Assembly: GCA_964017195.1 (NCBI GenBank)
Contig: OZ024889.1
Span: 66,138,858 to 66,202,857 of the forward strand
Length of the DNA: 64,000 bases
From: Siderastrea radians
Lineage: Eukaryota > Cnidaria > Anthozoa > Scleractinia > Rhizangiidae
Reading direction: 5' to 3'
The position numbers and the translations under genes are program-made. The notes beneath the pieces are model-generated. The model saw only the letters and a program-made list of their open reading frames with translations. It was not told the origin of the DNA and did not search any database. This document shows positions 11,393-22,562 of the stretch, piece by piece. Every line of letters begins with the position of its first letter. Position 1 is the stretch's first letter.

Positions 11393-14135
11393 CCAAGGCA
11401 AAATGAGGTAAACCATGAGGCAAAAGGAGGTGAACCAAGGAAAACGGAGGTGAACCAAGGAAAACTAAGGTGAACCAAGGCAAACTAAGGTGAACCAAGG
11501 CAAACAGAGGTGAACCAAGGAAAACTAAGGTGAACCAAGGCAAACTAAGGTGAACCAAGGCAAACTAAGGTGAAACAAGGCAAACAGAGGTGAACCAAGG
11601 CAAACTAAGGTGAACCAAGGCAAACTAAGGTGAACAAAGACAAACTGAGGTGAACCAAGGAAAACTAAGGTGAACCAAGGCAAACTAATGTGAACCAAGG
11701 CAAACTGAGGTGAACCAAGGCAAACTAAGGTGAACCAAGGCGAACTAAGGTGAACAAAGGCAAACGGAGGTGAACCAAGGCAAACTAAGGTGAACCAAGG
11801 CAAACTAAGGTGAACAAAGGAAAACGGAGGTGAACCAAGGCAAACTGAGGTGAACCAAGGCAAACTAAGGTGAACCAAGGCAAACTGAGGTGAACCAAGG
11901 CAAACTAATGTGAACCAAGGCAAACTGAGGTGAACCAAGGCAAACTAAGGTGAACCAAGGCGCACTAAGGTGAACAAAGGCAAACGGAGGTGAACCAAGG
12001 CAAACTGAGGTGAACCAAGGCAAACTAAGGTGAACCAAGGCAAACTAAGGTGAACCAAGGCAAACTATGGTGAACAAAAGCAAACTGAGGTGAACCAAGG
12101 CAAACCGAGGTGAACCAAGGCAAACTAAGGTGAACCAAGGCAAACTGAGGTGAACCAAGGCAAACTGAGGTGAACCAAGGCAAACTAATGTGAACCAAGG
12201 CAAACTGAGGTGAACCAAGGCAAACTAAGGTGAACCAAGGCGCACTAAGGTGAACCAAGGCAAACTGAGGTGAACCAAGGCAAACTAATGTGAACCAAGG
12301 CAAACTGAGGTGAACCAAGGCAAACTAAGGTGAACCAAGGCGCACTAAGGTGAACAAAGGCAAACGGAGGTGAACCAAGGCAAACTGAGGTGAACCAAGG
12401 CAAACTAAGGTGAACAAAGGCAAAGGGAGGTGAACCAAGGCAAACTGAGGTGAACCAAGGCAAACTAAGGTGAACCAAGGCAAACTAAGGTGAACCAAGG
12501 CAAACTGAGGTGAACCAAGGGAACCTGAGGTCAACCAAGGCAAACTAAGGTGAACCAAGGCAAACTATGGTGAACAAAAGCAAACTGAGGTGAACCAAGG
12601 CAAACCGAGGTGAACCAAGGCAAACTAAGGTGAACCAAGGCAAACTGAGGTGAACCAAGGCAAACTGAGGTGAACCAAGGCAAACTAATGTGAACCAAGG
12701 CAAACTGAGGTGAACCAAGGCAAACTAAGGTGAACCAAGGCGCACTAAGGTGAACAAAGGCAAACGGAGGTGAACCAAGGCAAACTGAGGTGAACCAAGG
12801 CAAACTAAGGTGAACAAAGGCAAATGGAGGTGAACCAAGGCAAACTGAGGTGAACCAAGGCAAACTAAGGTGAACCAAGGCAAACTAAGGTGAACCAAGG
12901 CAAACTGAGGTGAACCAAGGCAAACTGAGGTGAACCAAGGGAACCTGAGGTGAACCAAGGCAAACTAAGGTGAACCAAGGCAAACTAAGGTGAACCAAGG
13001 CAAACTATGGTGAACAAAAGCAAACTGAGGTGAACCAAGGCAAACTGAGGTGAACCAAGGCAAACTAAGGTGAACCAAGGCAAACTGAGGCGAACCAAGG
13101 CAAACTAAGGTGAACCAAGCCAAACTAAGGTGAACCAAGGCAAACTAAGGTGAACAAAGGCAAATGGAGGTGAACCAAGGCAAACTGAGGTGAACCAAGG
13201 CAAACTAAGGTGAACAAAGGCAAACTGAGGTGAACAAAGGCAAACTGAGGTGAACCAAGGCAAACTAAGGTGAACCAAGGCAAACTGAGGTGAACCAAGG
13301 CAAACTGAGGTGAACCAAGGCAACCTGAGGTGAACCAAGGCAAACTGAGGTGAACCAAGGCAACCTGAGGTGAACCAAGGCAAACTGAGGTGAACCAAGG
13401 CAAACTGAGGTGAACCAAGGCAAACTAAGGTCAACCAAGGCAAACTGAGGTGAACCAATGCAAACTAAGGTGAACCAAGGTAAACGGAGGTGAACCAAGA
13501 CAAACTGAGGTGAACCAAGGCAAACTAAGGTGAACCAAGGCAAACGGAGGTGAACCAAGGCAAACTGAGGTGAACCAAGGCAAACTGAGGTGAACCAAGG
13601 CAAACTAAGGTCAACCAAGATAAACGGAGGTGAACCAAGGCAAACTGAGGTGAACCAAGGCAAACTAAGGTGAACCAAGGCAAACTAAGGTGAACCAAGG
13701 CAAACTAAGGTGAACCAAGGCAAACTGAGGTGAACCAAGGCAAACGGAGGTGAACCAAGGCAAACGAAGGTGAACCAAGGCAAACTGAGGTGAACCAAGG
13801 GAACCTGAGGTGAACCAAGGCAAACTGAGGTGAACCAAGGCAAACGGAGGTGAACCAAGGCAAACTAAGGTGAACCAAGGCAAACTGAGGTGAACCATGG
13901 GAACCTGAGGTGAACCAAGGCAAACTGAGGTGAACCAAGGCAAACGGAGGTGAACCAAGGCAAACTGAGGTGAACCAAGGCAAACGGAGGTGAACCAAGG
14001 CAAACTGAGGTGAACAAAGGTAAACTGAGGTGAACCAAGGCAAACTGAGGTGAACCAAGGCAAACTAATGCGGAACCAAGGCAAACTGAGGTGAACCAAG
14101 GCAAACGGAGGTGAACCAAGGCAAACTAAGGTGAA
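11393..14135 (-). repeat. Right 20-bp minisatellite array (about 137 copies)
   Basis: The reverse complement of the left array's unit (AAGGTGAACCAAGGCAAACT and variants). It has higher-order structure: variant units CGCACTAAGG (12,341 and 12,741) and GGGAACCTGAGG (near 12,518 and 12,938) recur about 400 bp apart, showing duplication of 20-unit blocks. It is about 40% longer than the left array, so the arms have evolved unequally. Confidence 0.95.
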
Positions 14136-14232
14136 CGAAGTATACGTTTCATATAATGGGACGTTATATGTCCCTTACATAGATGGGTATGTATACTGGG
14201 ACGTTATATGTAGCTTACATGAACGCATTACC
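14136..14232 (-). repeat. Right terminal inverted repeat of the foldback element
   Basis: Inverted match to 5427-5529. The outermost bases read GCATTACC, followed by the duplicated CCGTTATGGG at 14,233. Confidence 0.8.
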
Positions 14233-14242
14233 CCGTTATGGG

Positions 14243-14525
14243 AAACGAAAGAGTGCTTCGCTCTGAATGACTGGGAACTAGGACGAATCGAGCTTTGCGT
14301 GATCGCGTGACTGAATATCCTAACGCAGGTAATGAAAGTCACGCGAGCTAAGAAGAGTTACCGAAACCAGGAGCATATCACGTATATGCTTCTGCCGAAA
14401 CCTAAACCCCTAGGTGGTTATTCACCGAAATTACAACAGGGAATGTCGGAACGGTTAAGGACATTTTACAAAACTAACTGGAAATCAGGAAGAATATTTC
14501 CAAAGGCAAAATATTTCCTGTTTGT
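14243..14525. other. Former upstream flank of the KLHL gene
   Basis: Before the transposon insertion this sequence adjoined the KLHL start codon, so it probably holds the gene's 5' UTR and promoter. No clear TATA box is visible. Confidence 0.45.
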
Positions 14526-14529
14526 TTAA

Positions 14530-15243
14530 GGTCGGCACACACGACGGGACTAGTCCCTGCGACTGGTCCCTGCGACTAGTCCCGGGGACCAATTCCCTTC
14601 GTGTGCACTACCCATTTTAGTGAAAAACATGAAGTCGCAAGGATCAAAATTTGGTCCCTAGGACTAGTCCCACGAATTTAAACTTGTTTGAATTCGTGGG
14701 ACCAGTCCTGGGGACTAGTCCCACAAACTATGACAGAAAATTTAAAAAAAAATTAAAAATAAAAAGAATTTCTGCCACAAACTATGCTTGGTCCCTTCGT
14801 GTGTACTGTTCGGCGGACAAGTCCTGCGACTGAAGTGAAAATATTTCATCGGATTCTTTACTTTTTTCTAGTTGACCTTGTCTGTATTGGGAGTCTTGGT
14901 CGAACAGTTGCCTTTTTACGCTTCTGTACCAGCAATGTAGGACACTGGAGAAAAAACTTTATCGAAATTGCAAATGACAAGCACTGATAGACCGCACGAG
15001 GTATGAACCGGTTTGCAGTTGATTTATTTTAATGCTTTGTGGTTAATCTAGTAAATTCAGTTTCACTGTTGAGGATTGCTTTTGTTTTCGTCTCCACATT
15101 TCGGCGAATTTCAGTTAAAGCGCCCTAAATTTATTTTTTTTTCAAGGGACTTGTCCCCGCAACTATTTCCTTCGTGTACACACTACAGGGGACCAGTCGG
15201 AGGGACCAGTCGCAGGGACTAGTCCCCTCGTGTGTGCCGACCC
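14530..15243. mobile_element. TTAA-flanked MITE (piggyBac/Kolobok type)
   Basis: TTAA at 14,526-14,529 and 15,244-15,247 flanks the inverted termini GGTCGGCACACACGA and TCGTGTGTGCCGACC. Multiple subterminal copies of the palindrome GGGACTAGTCCC and of GGGACCAGTC lie in both ends. There is no transposase, so it is a non-autonomous copy. Confidence 0.8.
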
Positions 15244-15403
15244 TTAAGCTCTTGAGAAAACCCTTTCTCACTGCGAGTGGTAAGAAACCAATCAAAGAAA
15301 CGGGTGCTTATCAGAGCTGAAATAGCACTTTTGTTCCTTGCCCGAAGTAACTGTTTCATTTGAGCAGTGAGCAACTTTGCGTTCGAAACACAATATTATC
15401 GCA

Positions 15404-15466
15404 ATGTCGGCAGCGGTTAACGCGTTGAACTTTCGATCGGATGACTTGGTTCGATCCAGGGGACTG
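15404..15466 (+). repeat. tRNA-derived SINE head
   Basis: GTCGGCAGCGGTTAACGCG carries an A-box-like stretch. GGTTCGATCC at 15,448-15,457 fits a Pol III B box. The stretch does not fold into a full cloverleaf and is best read as the 5' part of a tRNA-derived SINE. A weaker similar stretch (TAGTGGTTAGCGCGTTAGAC) lies near 15,880. Confidence 0.5.
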
Positions 15467-16013
15467 GGCAAGACTTAACCTTAGATTTTGACACAGAGGT
15501 TGGCGTAATTCTTTTGAAGGAAAAAAAGGTAAGCACGAAATAGACGTTACTTAAAGGGCAGGTCGCTAATTTATAATGCAAGGTTAGTCCAATGGAAAAA
15601 AAGACACAAAGCAGATTAAAAGGGCAAAGTTTCGACTAGTAGAACTGATTATAACTTTGTCTGAAGCACGAGAGTTGTTCTCACTATAACTTATGGTTTT
15701 ATGTCATATATACATGCATACATGAACTTCATTTTAACACGAATTTTAGAGAAGCCAGAAAGGCTTATGTCTCCGTGTAACATAAGAAGTGAACACTTTC
15801 ATCTTTGTTTGAACTTTATCTTTGTTTGAACTCAAGTAAAAATGAAACTTGTCACAGCGAGGCTTGAAGCCGGTAATCTAGTGGTTAGCGCGTTAGACTT
15901 TCTGCGAGGATCTTCTTTACATTTAGACTTTCCTTTGTTGGGTTGGAGATTGTCTCTCTGTACCTAGATGTTTAAATTTATTGGTACCACTGAACCGTTA
16001 GCGTATCCTAGTA

Positions 16014-16189
16014 CAGTGGAACCTCGATTTAACGAACCTCTATGTAACGAAGTCCTCGGTATAACGAACGATATTTTTCAGCCCAGTAATAGTGCAATGT
16101 AGGGAAAAGAACCTCGATATAACGAACCCTCGATATAACGAACCAATTTCCCCAGTCCCTTGGCACTTCGTTAAATCGAGGTTCCACTG
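16014..16189. mobile_element. pogo/Tigger-type MITE
   Basis: TA dinucleotides (16,012-16,013 and 16,190-16,191) flank CAGTGGAACCTCGATTTAAC, mirrored by GTTAAATCGAGGTTCCACTG. This terminal repeat is characteristic of pogo/Tigger MITEs in animals. Inner copies of CTCGATATAACGAA are present. Length is 176 bp, with no coding capacity. Confidence 0.9.
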
Positions 16190-16549
16190 TAAAATACTGG
16201 GTTAACCCTGCGCCGGATGGACTGGCATCCCATCCAGGAAATCACGCATACCTACTTACCTACAAGAGACTAAAGGCGGTGTCTATGTGTAGGGTTTGAC
16301 TTGGATCAATATAAGCTCCAACGAAGAATCAAAGGCTTGACGCAATTAGGTTCCTGAACCTTTGGAGTTCCTCTGAACAAGTAACAATATACACTCAAGA
16401 AAACTGAAGATTCGTTCACTTACACGACCTATGTACATTGCCGCTCCACTTTTACTACCCCGCTGTCAGGTTTTTTTTTCTTTTTTTGCTCTTGCCGTCT
16501 TGGAACTGCGATGGCTTGTTAGGAACTCATTTACTTCAATTCACGGTAA

Positions 16550-16862
16550 CAAAATAAAGGTGATATACCTTATTTAAACCATTTATTACTCTAACAGTGT
16601 TCCATTTTTGTTACAAGATTACAATGGTCTACTTCAACTTCCTTGATTACGTAACTTCATATGTTGCTATACTTTAAAATGTACAGTCACTGACGTCCAA
16701 ACGTCGTTTCAAAACACAAAATGTACTCAACTGACTCAATACGACAATTAAACTCAAATAAGCGAAACAGAAGCTGATAATATAAACAAATATAATGAAC
16801 AAACCCAGTGTTGAAACCAGGAGAGGTACCCGGGATCTGTTCCCTTATTTGTTATAGAAAAT
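16550..16862. repeat. Host segmental duplication, copy B left block
   Basis: Resembles 1850-2290 (shared TTCCATTTTTGTTACAA, CTTCATATGTTGCTAT, GAACAMACCMAGT). The Polinton interrupts the duplicated segment at its right end. Confidence 0.65.
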
Positions 16863-16863
16863 A
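16858..16863 (+). repeat. Left 6-bp target duplication of Polinton 1
   Basis: AAAATA directly precedes the terminal AGTAGTTATA. The same six bases follow TATAACTACT at 34,903-34,908. A 6-bp duplication is the Polinton hallmark. Confidence 0.9.
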
Positions 16864-17094
16864 AGTAGTTATAGAGTTGGGGGTTTCAGCGCATTTTTTT
16901 CAAAATGCTCTGGAAACCAAACCCAACTCTAACTACTTTCCATCGGATGGTAATCATTTTTATGGAGACATACATATAATAACAATAATATGGAGATATA
17001 TATATTGTAAAATAATATGGAAATCTATATGTTTTTATTTCATGTGGAAACGAACGCATTTTTACATCGCGTGACTTCATACAACAGGAAGTCT
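16864..17094 (+). repeat. Left terminal inverted repeat of Polinton 1
   Basis: Matches the reverse complement of 34,584-34,902. The outer 90 bp contain their own inverted structure (GAGTTGGG...CCCAACTC around an AT core), so each terminus can fold into a hairpin. A further conserved island at 17,134-17,160 (GCCACAGCTGTGGCGTGACG) matches 34,331-34,356 inverted. Confidence 0.9.
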
Positions 17095-17165
17095 TGAAAT
17101 TCTTGGAAAAACAGACAGTCTATTTAAACCACAGAACGCCACAGCTGTGGCGTGACGTCACATCT

Positions 17166-20100
17166 TCAGATTGCATAATGTCCGTAAGCGAAACTGTTGA
17201 TTCCATCGTTTGCTATATATCGTTTATCGTCGAAACAGCTGAGTGACACTTTATAGAGCTCGTAACTACCTAGTTGATGATTGATACTTCTGATTGTTTT
17301 CATGGTATGATGTATTTGTTTGTTATTAATTAATACATTTTTATAATCTTCATGTTTGATATTGTTCTTTATTATGTTCTTCTTGATTCCCTTGGCTGTT
17401 TTTCCTACTTTCTGGTTGTCTTTTATGTAACTGTACATTTTTGATCGCAAACCGACGAATTCTGTGATTGGTATTCCAGCTGCTTCATCCTTGAATTTAC
17501 CGATTACCTTCTTGTTTGGCTTATCGAAATACTGAGAGTTTTCTGGATAGTCGCTGTTGTCAAATCGATCTTTGTCATTCCAAAAGTCTTGGTACACATC
17601 TTCAGCTTCAATCTCATATGTTAGACTGTCTGTGTCAGTGAATAGTAGTCTTGCTTTATTGCCATACTTTTCTTTTATGTAGTTATAATGAAAATCATAC
17701 ATTAATGTCTTACTTAGATCAAGAATACACATACCCACATATGCCGGCCTGTTTAGAGTTAGCGTTTCTTTTATGTTATGCACTGCTACCAGATTTTCAT
17801 TGAATATCTTACTGCTGACATAAGTCGGTTTAGAAGCCATCTTCAATAGTTTCTTCTCATCTGTAATAAGTCTGACATCAACACGCTTTCTTATGTTCTC
17901 CATTGTCTTTCCAAACACTGAGTTATTCATCAGTTTGAAGAAGTCTTTTTCGAATGAATTTTTCGCTTGAGTACGTTTTTGTGTATTGAAGTCAATGTAT
18001 TGCTTTAGCCATGGAGACTGGTTGAATTCTAATACTCTGTGCACTTTCTTTACTTTCAATCCAAGATCAAGATACAGCTGTAGGTGTCTGTAGTGTAAGA
18101 CATATTTTTCTTTGTTGCTTAATGTAGGAATTAATTTGTGTACTAGTCCTGTCGATATGTTGAACTTTTTCTGTATGTTCTTACAATATCCAGACAACAT
18201 GTCATCAGTTACTTTAACCTTTTCCGGTCCTAGAGGGTAGTCGTTATGAAGATCATGCAACTCTTTGGGGTATTCTAGATCAACTTCTAGTATTAACCCT
18301 TTATTGCTGTCTTCATTATACTGAGCTAAATTGATTTTATTAATCTGCTTTTCTGTTAACCATTTGAAACCACCAGTGGGGAGATATTGACTCATAGCCC
18401 AACCGTATAAATTATTAGCATCAAGGTACATAATATACTTTGAGGGCGCCTTCTCGTCGTATTCTCTCATGTACTTATTGTTTGCTTTTCCATATCGATT
18501 GGCAATATAAGATATACCACCACGCATGCCTTTTTCAATGAATTGAAACATGTCTATGTCTGTCATTAGTTCTAGTTTAATATTGGTCATCTTTAACATA
18601 GCATCCCATGACAAACCAGGAGATGTGAAGTAGTGACAGGGGTCAAGTTTGTAATACTGAAGACAGGTCTTACGGAAGTTTTCAAACACGTCGGCTAATA
18701 GAAGTATATCAGACTTAAGATATAGATTATGGTATTTACCCATCGTTTGTAATTGGAATGTAGTCCACACTTTTTGAGCATGGCTATAATCCTCGTCTGT
18801 TATATGCTCATTATTTAATATACTATAAAATTCTTCTTTAGTTGGTAATTCTGTTTTATTGAATTTCTCAAAACTGTCCATGTAATCATAAGGATAAACA
18901 CCTTTTCGCGTCATAAGCTCGAATTTTTTGCCCTTGAATTTTTTGTTTGTATACTTTAAAGCTTCAGTAGGCAAGTTGCTGACTAATTTATCCAAACTTG
19001 AACTCATGAATTGAAAGCTATCAATGAATGCTAGATGGTTACCAAGCATGAACGCCATATATTTTTCCATATTGTTTGGAATTGCATTTATGTCCATTTT
19101 AATCTCTTTTCCGTTTTTGGTGTATGTATTATTCTTAACAATAGCTCCAATTTCTTGCATTATAAAATGGCTGTCATAACCTCTCAGATTATGGAATATA
19201 ACAGGAATTTTTATTTCTTTTGGATTTATTCTGAGTTTCAGATTACAGTCTTGATGTGCTGAGCCTCTGTATTTGCCAGTAATATGACAATGATCTCTGA
19301 CTCGAATGTCTTTTTCAGTATATTTTTTATCGCAGATGTGACATTCTTTTGCTTTTTTAAATTCCTCTTCATCCTCTTTTGTCATTTTTAATGGTTTGTT
19401 AAAGAATGTTTTCATAACTTTTTTACAGTATTTTACTTCTTCTAACATATTTTCCATGAATTTGTACACAGCCTTTTAGTTGCATTTGTTTTGTATATTT
19501 ATCATCATAACAACAAACCACTTTACAACCATATCCACAGTCTGTATGTCTTTGGTAGGCTTCAGTATATGATGACTCATTATTCTGTTGACATCCTTGA
19601 ATCTTCTCTGTTATAGCCTCAAAATCTGCATAGATAACAAATGGCACTGGTTGCTGCTTATGAAAATTATTGAATTTCAGTATGTTATTATCTTTGGTTG
19701 GCATATTTACTGCTTGTGTTCCATTTACTTGAATGCAATTATCTTTATGATTGGTTAATACTCTTTCAGAACTGAAACATTGCAGACAGTGCATACAAAA
19801 GTGTTTCCTCTCTTTGTGTTTTGTTTGATTGTACATGAATTTATTAAAATCCTTTATGAGAACATAATGCTTGTTTTCATCTTTCGTTACTAGCAGTAGT
19901 TCCATATGATCTTCATACTTTTTTTTGGAAACATAGATGGGATACGGTTGTTTGTCTTCATATCCGAATACGTTTATATTGATACTGTTTTGCTTTTCGA
20001 TTTTGTTGTAATGTTTGACATTGACTGGAAATTCAATACCTGAGTAATCTAACTTTTCAATATATGGTTTATCGACTTTTTTAATTCTTTGTGGGTCTTT

Positions 20101-20946
20101 ATCTTGTGGATTCAAATGTCGGATATGACACCAACGGAAACATTCGTTATCTTCGTTTTTTATGTTGATTAATCCCTTCATTCGCAGTTCGGAAGGTAGT
20201 TGGATATATGAGGATCCTTTCAATGGCTTGTATTTAACTATGTTGAGGTAATGACTATCAACTGATTTAATTGTCCAACCAGATCCTTCTGATATCCATT
20301 GAGCTATCTTATTCAGTATCTGTTGTTTTGTTGATTGTAATGAATCAGCGATTTCCATTTGGTTGATTATTGTTTGAGGCGTACTATTGAAATATGCTGA
20401 CTTTTCAACTATTTCATCAGCTGATATTTTTTCGAAAGTGACTTTCAATGTTTCAACGTATTTCAAGCCTTTCATTTCATTCAACAAAGTTATTACACGA
20501 TGTTCTATAGCCTTTCTAGTGTTTTGCATTTGGGCTAAAGGATCTTTATTGTTTTTGATACTAATTTCATATGATTTAGTGTAACCTTTTAAGGCTTTGT
20601 CTGTTTGTTCTATTTTGGTTCTTGGTGTTGGAACCGGTTTTTTAACTGTATGTTGTTTAGTTCTTGGTGCTGGAACTGGTTTGTAATCATCCCTAAATTC
20701 TGGAGGTGGAAGAATGATGTTTTCTTCATATTCTTTAGCCATCTGTTTAACACTCTTGCGAGGTGCTGGTATTGGTCTCCTTGGTTTGTGTGTTCTTGGT
20801 GCTGGAACAGGCTTGATATCGTCAACCACTATAATTTTAGGCTTCTTCTTCTCCTGCTTCAGAAGCAATTTGATAAGTTCTGATTTGCTAAGTTTCTTCA
20901 AACTAGCTTTGTTCATTTCTATATAATTATATTCTTTTATTTCCAT
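17166..20946 (-). pseudogene. polB: Protein-primed DNA polymerase B, one frameshift
   Basis: Would replicate the element by protein priming. Two frames (20,946-19,423 and 19,469-17,166) encode one polymerase. The N-terminal part has PVPAPR/PIPAPR repeats (about residues 45-130), a C2H2-like cluster (FCMHCLQCF) and Exo I (YADFEAI). The second part has a CHICDKKY...DHCHITGKYRG zinc module, Exo II (FHNLRGYDSHF), Exo III (YLKSDILLLADVF), Pol A (DANNLYGWAM), Pol B (NNSVFGKTM) and Pol C (TDTDS). All catalytic motifs are present. The frames meet at the T4 run 19,474-19,477, where a one-base change joins them wrongly; the downstream frame has no ATG there. AT-rich sequence lies before the start. Confidence 0.9.
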
Positions 20947-21054
20947 ATATACTATAGTATTGATATTCTTTTAAGCCTTTTCAATAGTGCGTTTAAATAT
21001 AAGTAAGAGTTTAAAGGATTTATCAGATCCTTCAAACTGTGAAATAATTCAATT

Positions 21055-21264
21055 TTATCTGCTATTATTAATATGCTTTTTTGTGTTCAAATGACACCAT
21101 TTACCAGCTAGAGTATAATTACAACCAGTATTGCATATATCACAATACCATTCCTTATTTAGCATGTACTTCGATTTTTGTTGTTTTATCGCCTCCTTCT
21201 TCTCCTCTTCAGTTGAATACTTTTTTGGTCTACCTCGACCTCTCTTTACATTTTGATTTTCCAT
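21055..21264 (-). CDS. AT-hook plus zinc-finger small protein
   Basis: 69 residues. GRGRPKK at residues 9-15 is an AT-hook that would bind the minor groove of AT-rich DNA. YCDICNTGCNY...WCHLNTKKHINN at 40-67 has a C-x2-C-x~12-H-x5-H spacing, like U1-type C2H2 fingers. A basic Glu/Lys helix joins them. It sits between polymerase and BRO genes with its own TATATATAAT-type upstream sequence, which suggests an early DNA-binding or regulatory role. Intact. Confidence 0.7.
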   Translation of the reverse strand: MENQNVKRGRGRPKKYSTEEEKKEAIKQQKSKYMLNKEWYCDICNTGCNYTLAGKWCHLNTKKHINNSR

Positions 21265-21292
21265 ATATATAATCTATATATTATTTTTCTCT

Positions 21293-22105
21293 TTATAAGT
21301 GTTTGTGTATGAATTTCAAATGATTGCTTAATGTTTCTGTTGACTTGAATTTTCTGGAACAATGTTTGCATTTGATTCTTACACCCTGGAAATAAAGTAT
21401 GATTTCTTTAATGATTTCATCATAATCGTTGCTGACTAATATTTCGTAATTGTTGTTTTCGTACTCTTGTAGCATCATCTCCTGTTCTTCTGAAAGCTTT
21501 CCATAACCAGTTGGTGTTTTAAATTCGATTGCAAAACCTGAGTACTTCAAATGCATATTTCCAATGAATAGATCACAAGCTCCCTTCTGATAACCCATGT
21601 TGTATGATTTTATTCTCATGTTACCATTAATTTGGTTTTCACCTAATGTTGGGATTAGGATTGCTTTAGGATAATTGTTTCTAATAAAGTTGACTACCTT
21701 TTTATGTAAATCATATTCTGTGTTGATATTGAATGTCAGCATTTTGTATGGCCTGTTGTTGAATTCATACTTACCGGTTTTTCTGATTGATGGTAAAACC
21801 TCTTTAGTAATCCAACGTTTGAATTCTTTGGCTTTATCCATATCTGATCTCAAGATAAGGCTGTACAGTCCGGATTCATTTATATAAATCGTGTTTCCGG
21901 CGTTCCATTTTAGGGGTCTCAATTTGGGACCCCTATTTTTAAGCTCGTTAAGTGAACATTTGTCTTCTTCATCAACATGTTTTATAATAGCTTTTCGTTT
22001 GTTTGAATATCCCAAAATGCTTGAAACAGTTTTAGCACGGAACCATACATCATCATCCTTTTTGATAATATTCAGTTTTTGTCCTTCATAAGTGAAAATT
22101 TCCAT
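21293..22105 (-). CDS. BRO-N / VRR-NUC nuclease / C2H2 fusion protein
   Basis: 270 residues, intact. Residues 1-105 are a BRO-N (KilA-N-like) DNA-binding domain: VWFRAKTVSSILGYSNKRKA and the helix ending WITKEVLPSIRKTGKY. Residues 120-235 fit a VRR-NUC/PD-(D/E)xK nuclease: GACDLFIGN supplies the Asp, AIEFKTPTGYGKLSEEQ gives ExK and the Gln, then a strand ILVSNDYDE. The last 30 residues are one C2H2 finger (CKHCSRKF...LKFIHKH). BRO proteins are common in large DNA viruses, and VRR-NUC domains cut structured or damaged DNA. A role in replication-intermediate processing, or nicking targeted by the two binding modules, is inference. Confidence 0.75.
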   Translation of the reverse strand: MEIFTYEGQKLNIIKKDDDVWFRAKTVSSILGYSNKRKAIIKHVDEEDKCSLNELKNRGPKLRPLKWNAGNTIYINESGLYSLILRSDMDKAKEFKRWITKEVLPSIRKTGKYEFNNRPYKMLTFNINTEYDLHKKVVNFIRNNYPKAILIPTLGENQINGNMRIKSYNMGYQKGACDLFIGNMHLKYSGFAIEFKTPTGYGKLSEEQEMMLQEYENNNYEILVSNDYDEIIKEIILYFQGVRIKCKHCSRKFKSTETLSNHLKFIHKHL

Positions 22106-22141
22106 ATATACATATAATTTTTATTTTCTTTTTAAACCTGT

Positions 22142-22438
22142 TTACCACAGCAGATGGTAGCTCCAGAAATTTGGCGAATTCTTATCTCTGTATGTCAGGT
22201 TACCATTCTTGTTTTTTATCTTAGACGCTCTTTTTCTGTACGATCTACGTCTTTTTGCGTCTTTATGTGTTTAAAAATCCTCAAATCTATCATCCCCAAA
22301 ATGGATTTCATTACCATTTTTAAGGGTAACCATATATTTTTTATTCATTCTGTTGGAGTATTCAAGGTTTTTAGCACCATATACATTGATTGCTCTATGT
22401 TTTAATAAGTTGAATTCATTGCCGGTTACGGTATTCAT
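22142..22438 (-). pseudogene. Small DUF5754-like gene with in-frame stop
   Basis: ATG at 22,438 opens 55 codons ending KNGNEIHFGDDRFEDF, then TAA at 22,271-22,273. The same frame then runs 42 more codons (HKDAKRRRSYRKR ... FWSYHLLW) to TAA at 22,142-22,144. The pattern of a GK/GN turn, FGD, EDF, HKD, RRxxYRKR and a terminal W-LLW matches a small protein family known from phycodnaviruses and related viruses (I recall it as DUF5754). The internal stop splits the conserved core, so I call it broken. Function unknown. Confidence 0.65.
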
Positions 22439-22562
22439 ATAATAAGGTTATATATATTCTTGATAGCCAGAAACAATTATCTTTTTGGCTACCAAAAGCA
22501 AAAGACAGCATATACTGTATCAATCGATATAATATATGTTAGATAATTCTCTTTAAAACATT

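Larger units (their letters stand above)
5427..14232. mobile_element. Foldback-type DNA transposon with 20-bp arrays
   Basis: The termini are inverted copies of one another (TTCATGTAAGCTACATATAA at the left; its reverse complement ends at about 14,225). They extend about 100 bp before giving way to arrays of a 20-bp repeat that are themselves in opposite orientation. The loop (about 7.45-11.38 kb) holds unrelated retroelement and protease fragments but no recognisable transposase, so the copy is probably non-autonomous. The design of terminal repeats, long inverted tandem arrays and a variable loop recalls Drosophila foldback elements and Galileo, but homology is not shown. An 8-10 bp duplication flanks it. 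Confidence 0.75.

Noticed and set aside
5571..14119. Many 60-137 aa frames reading [20 protein letters not shown]
   Set aside because: They are by-products of the stop-free 20-bp repeat; all three frames of one strand give the same peptide and no start, promoter or domain supports them.
5530..14135. CRISPR-like array of short repeats
   Set aside because: The 20-bp units are directly tandem with no spacers, and the genome is eukaryotic.
15860..15915. tRNA gene
   Set aside because: Only an A-box-like stretch is present and no cloverleaf or B box; at best a SINE scrap.
17166..20946. Programmed frameshift in polymerase
   Set aside because: The junction lacks a classical slippery heptamer plus pseudoknot and the needed shift runs into a stop on one side; an indel in a T4 run is simpler.
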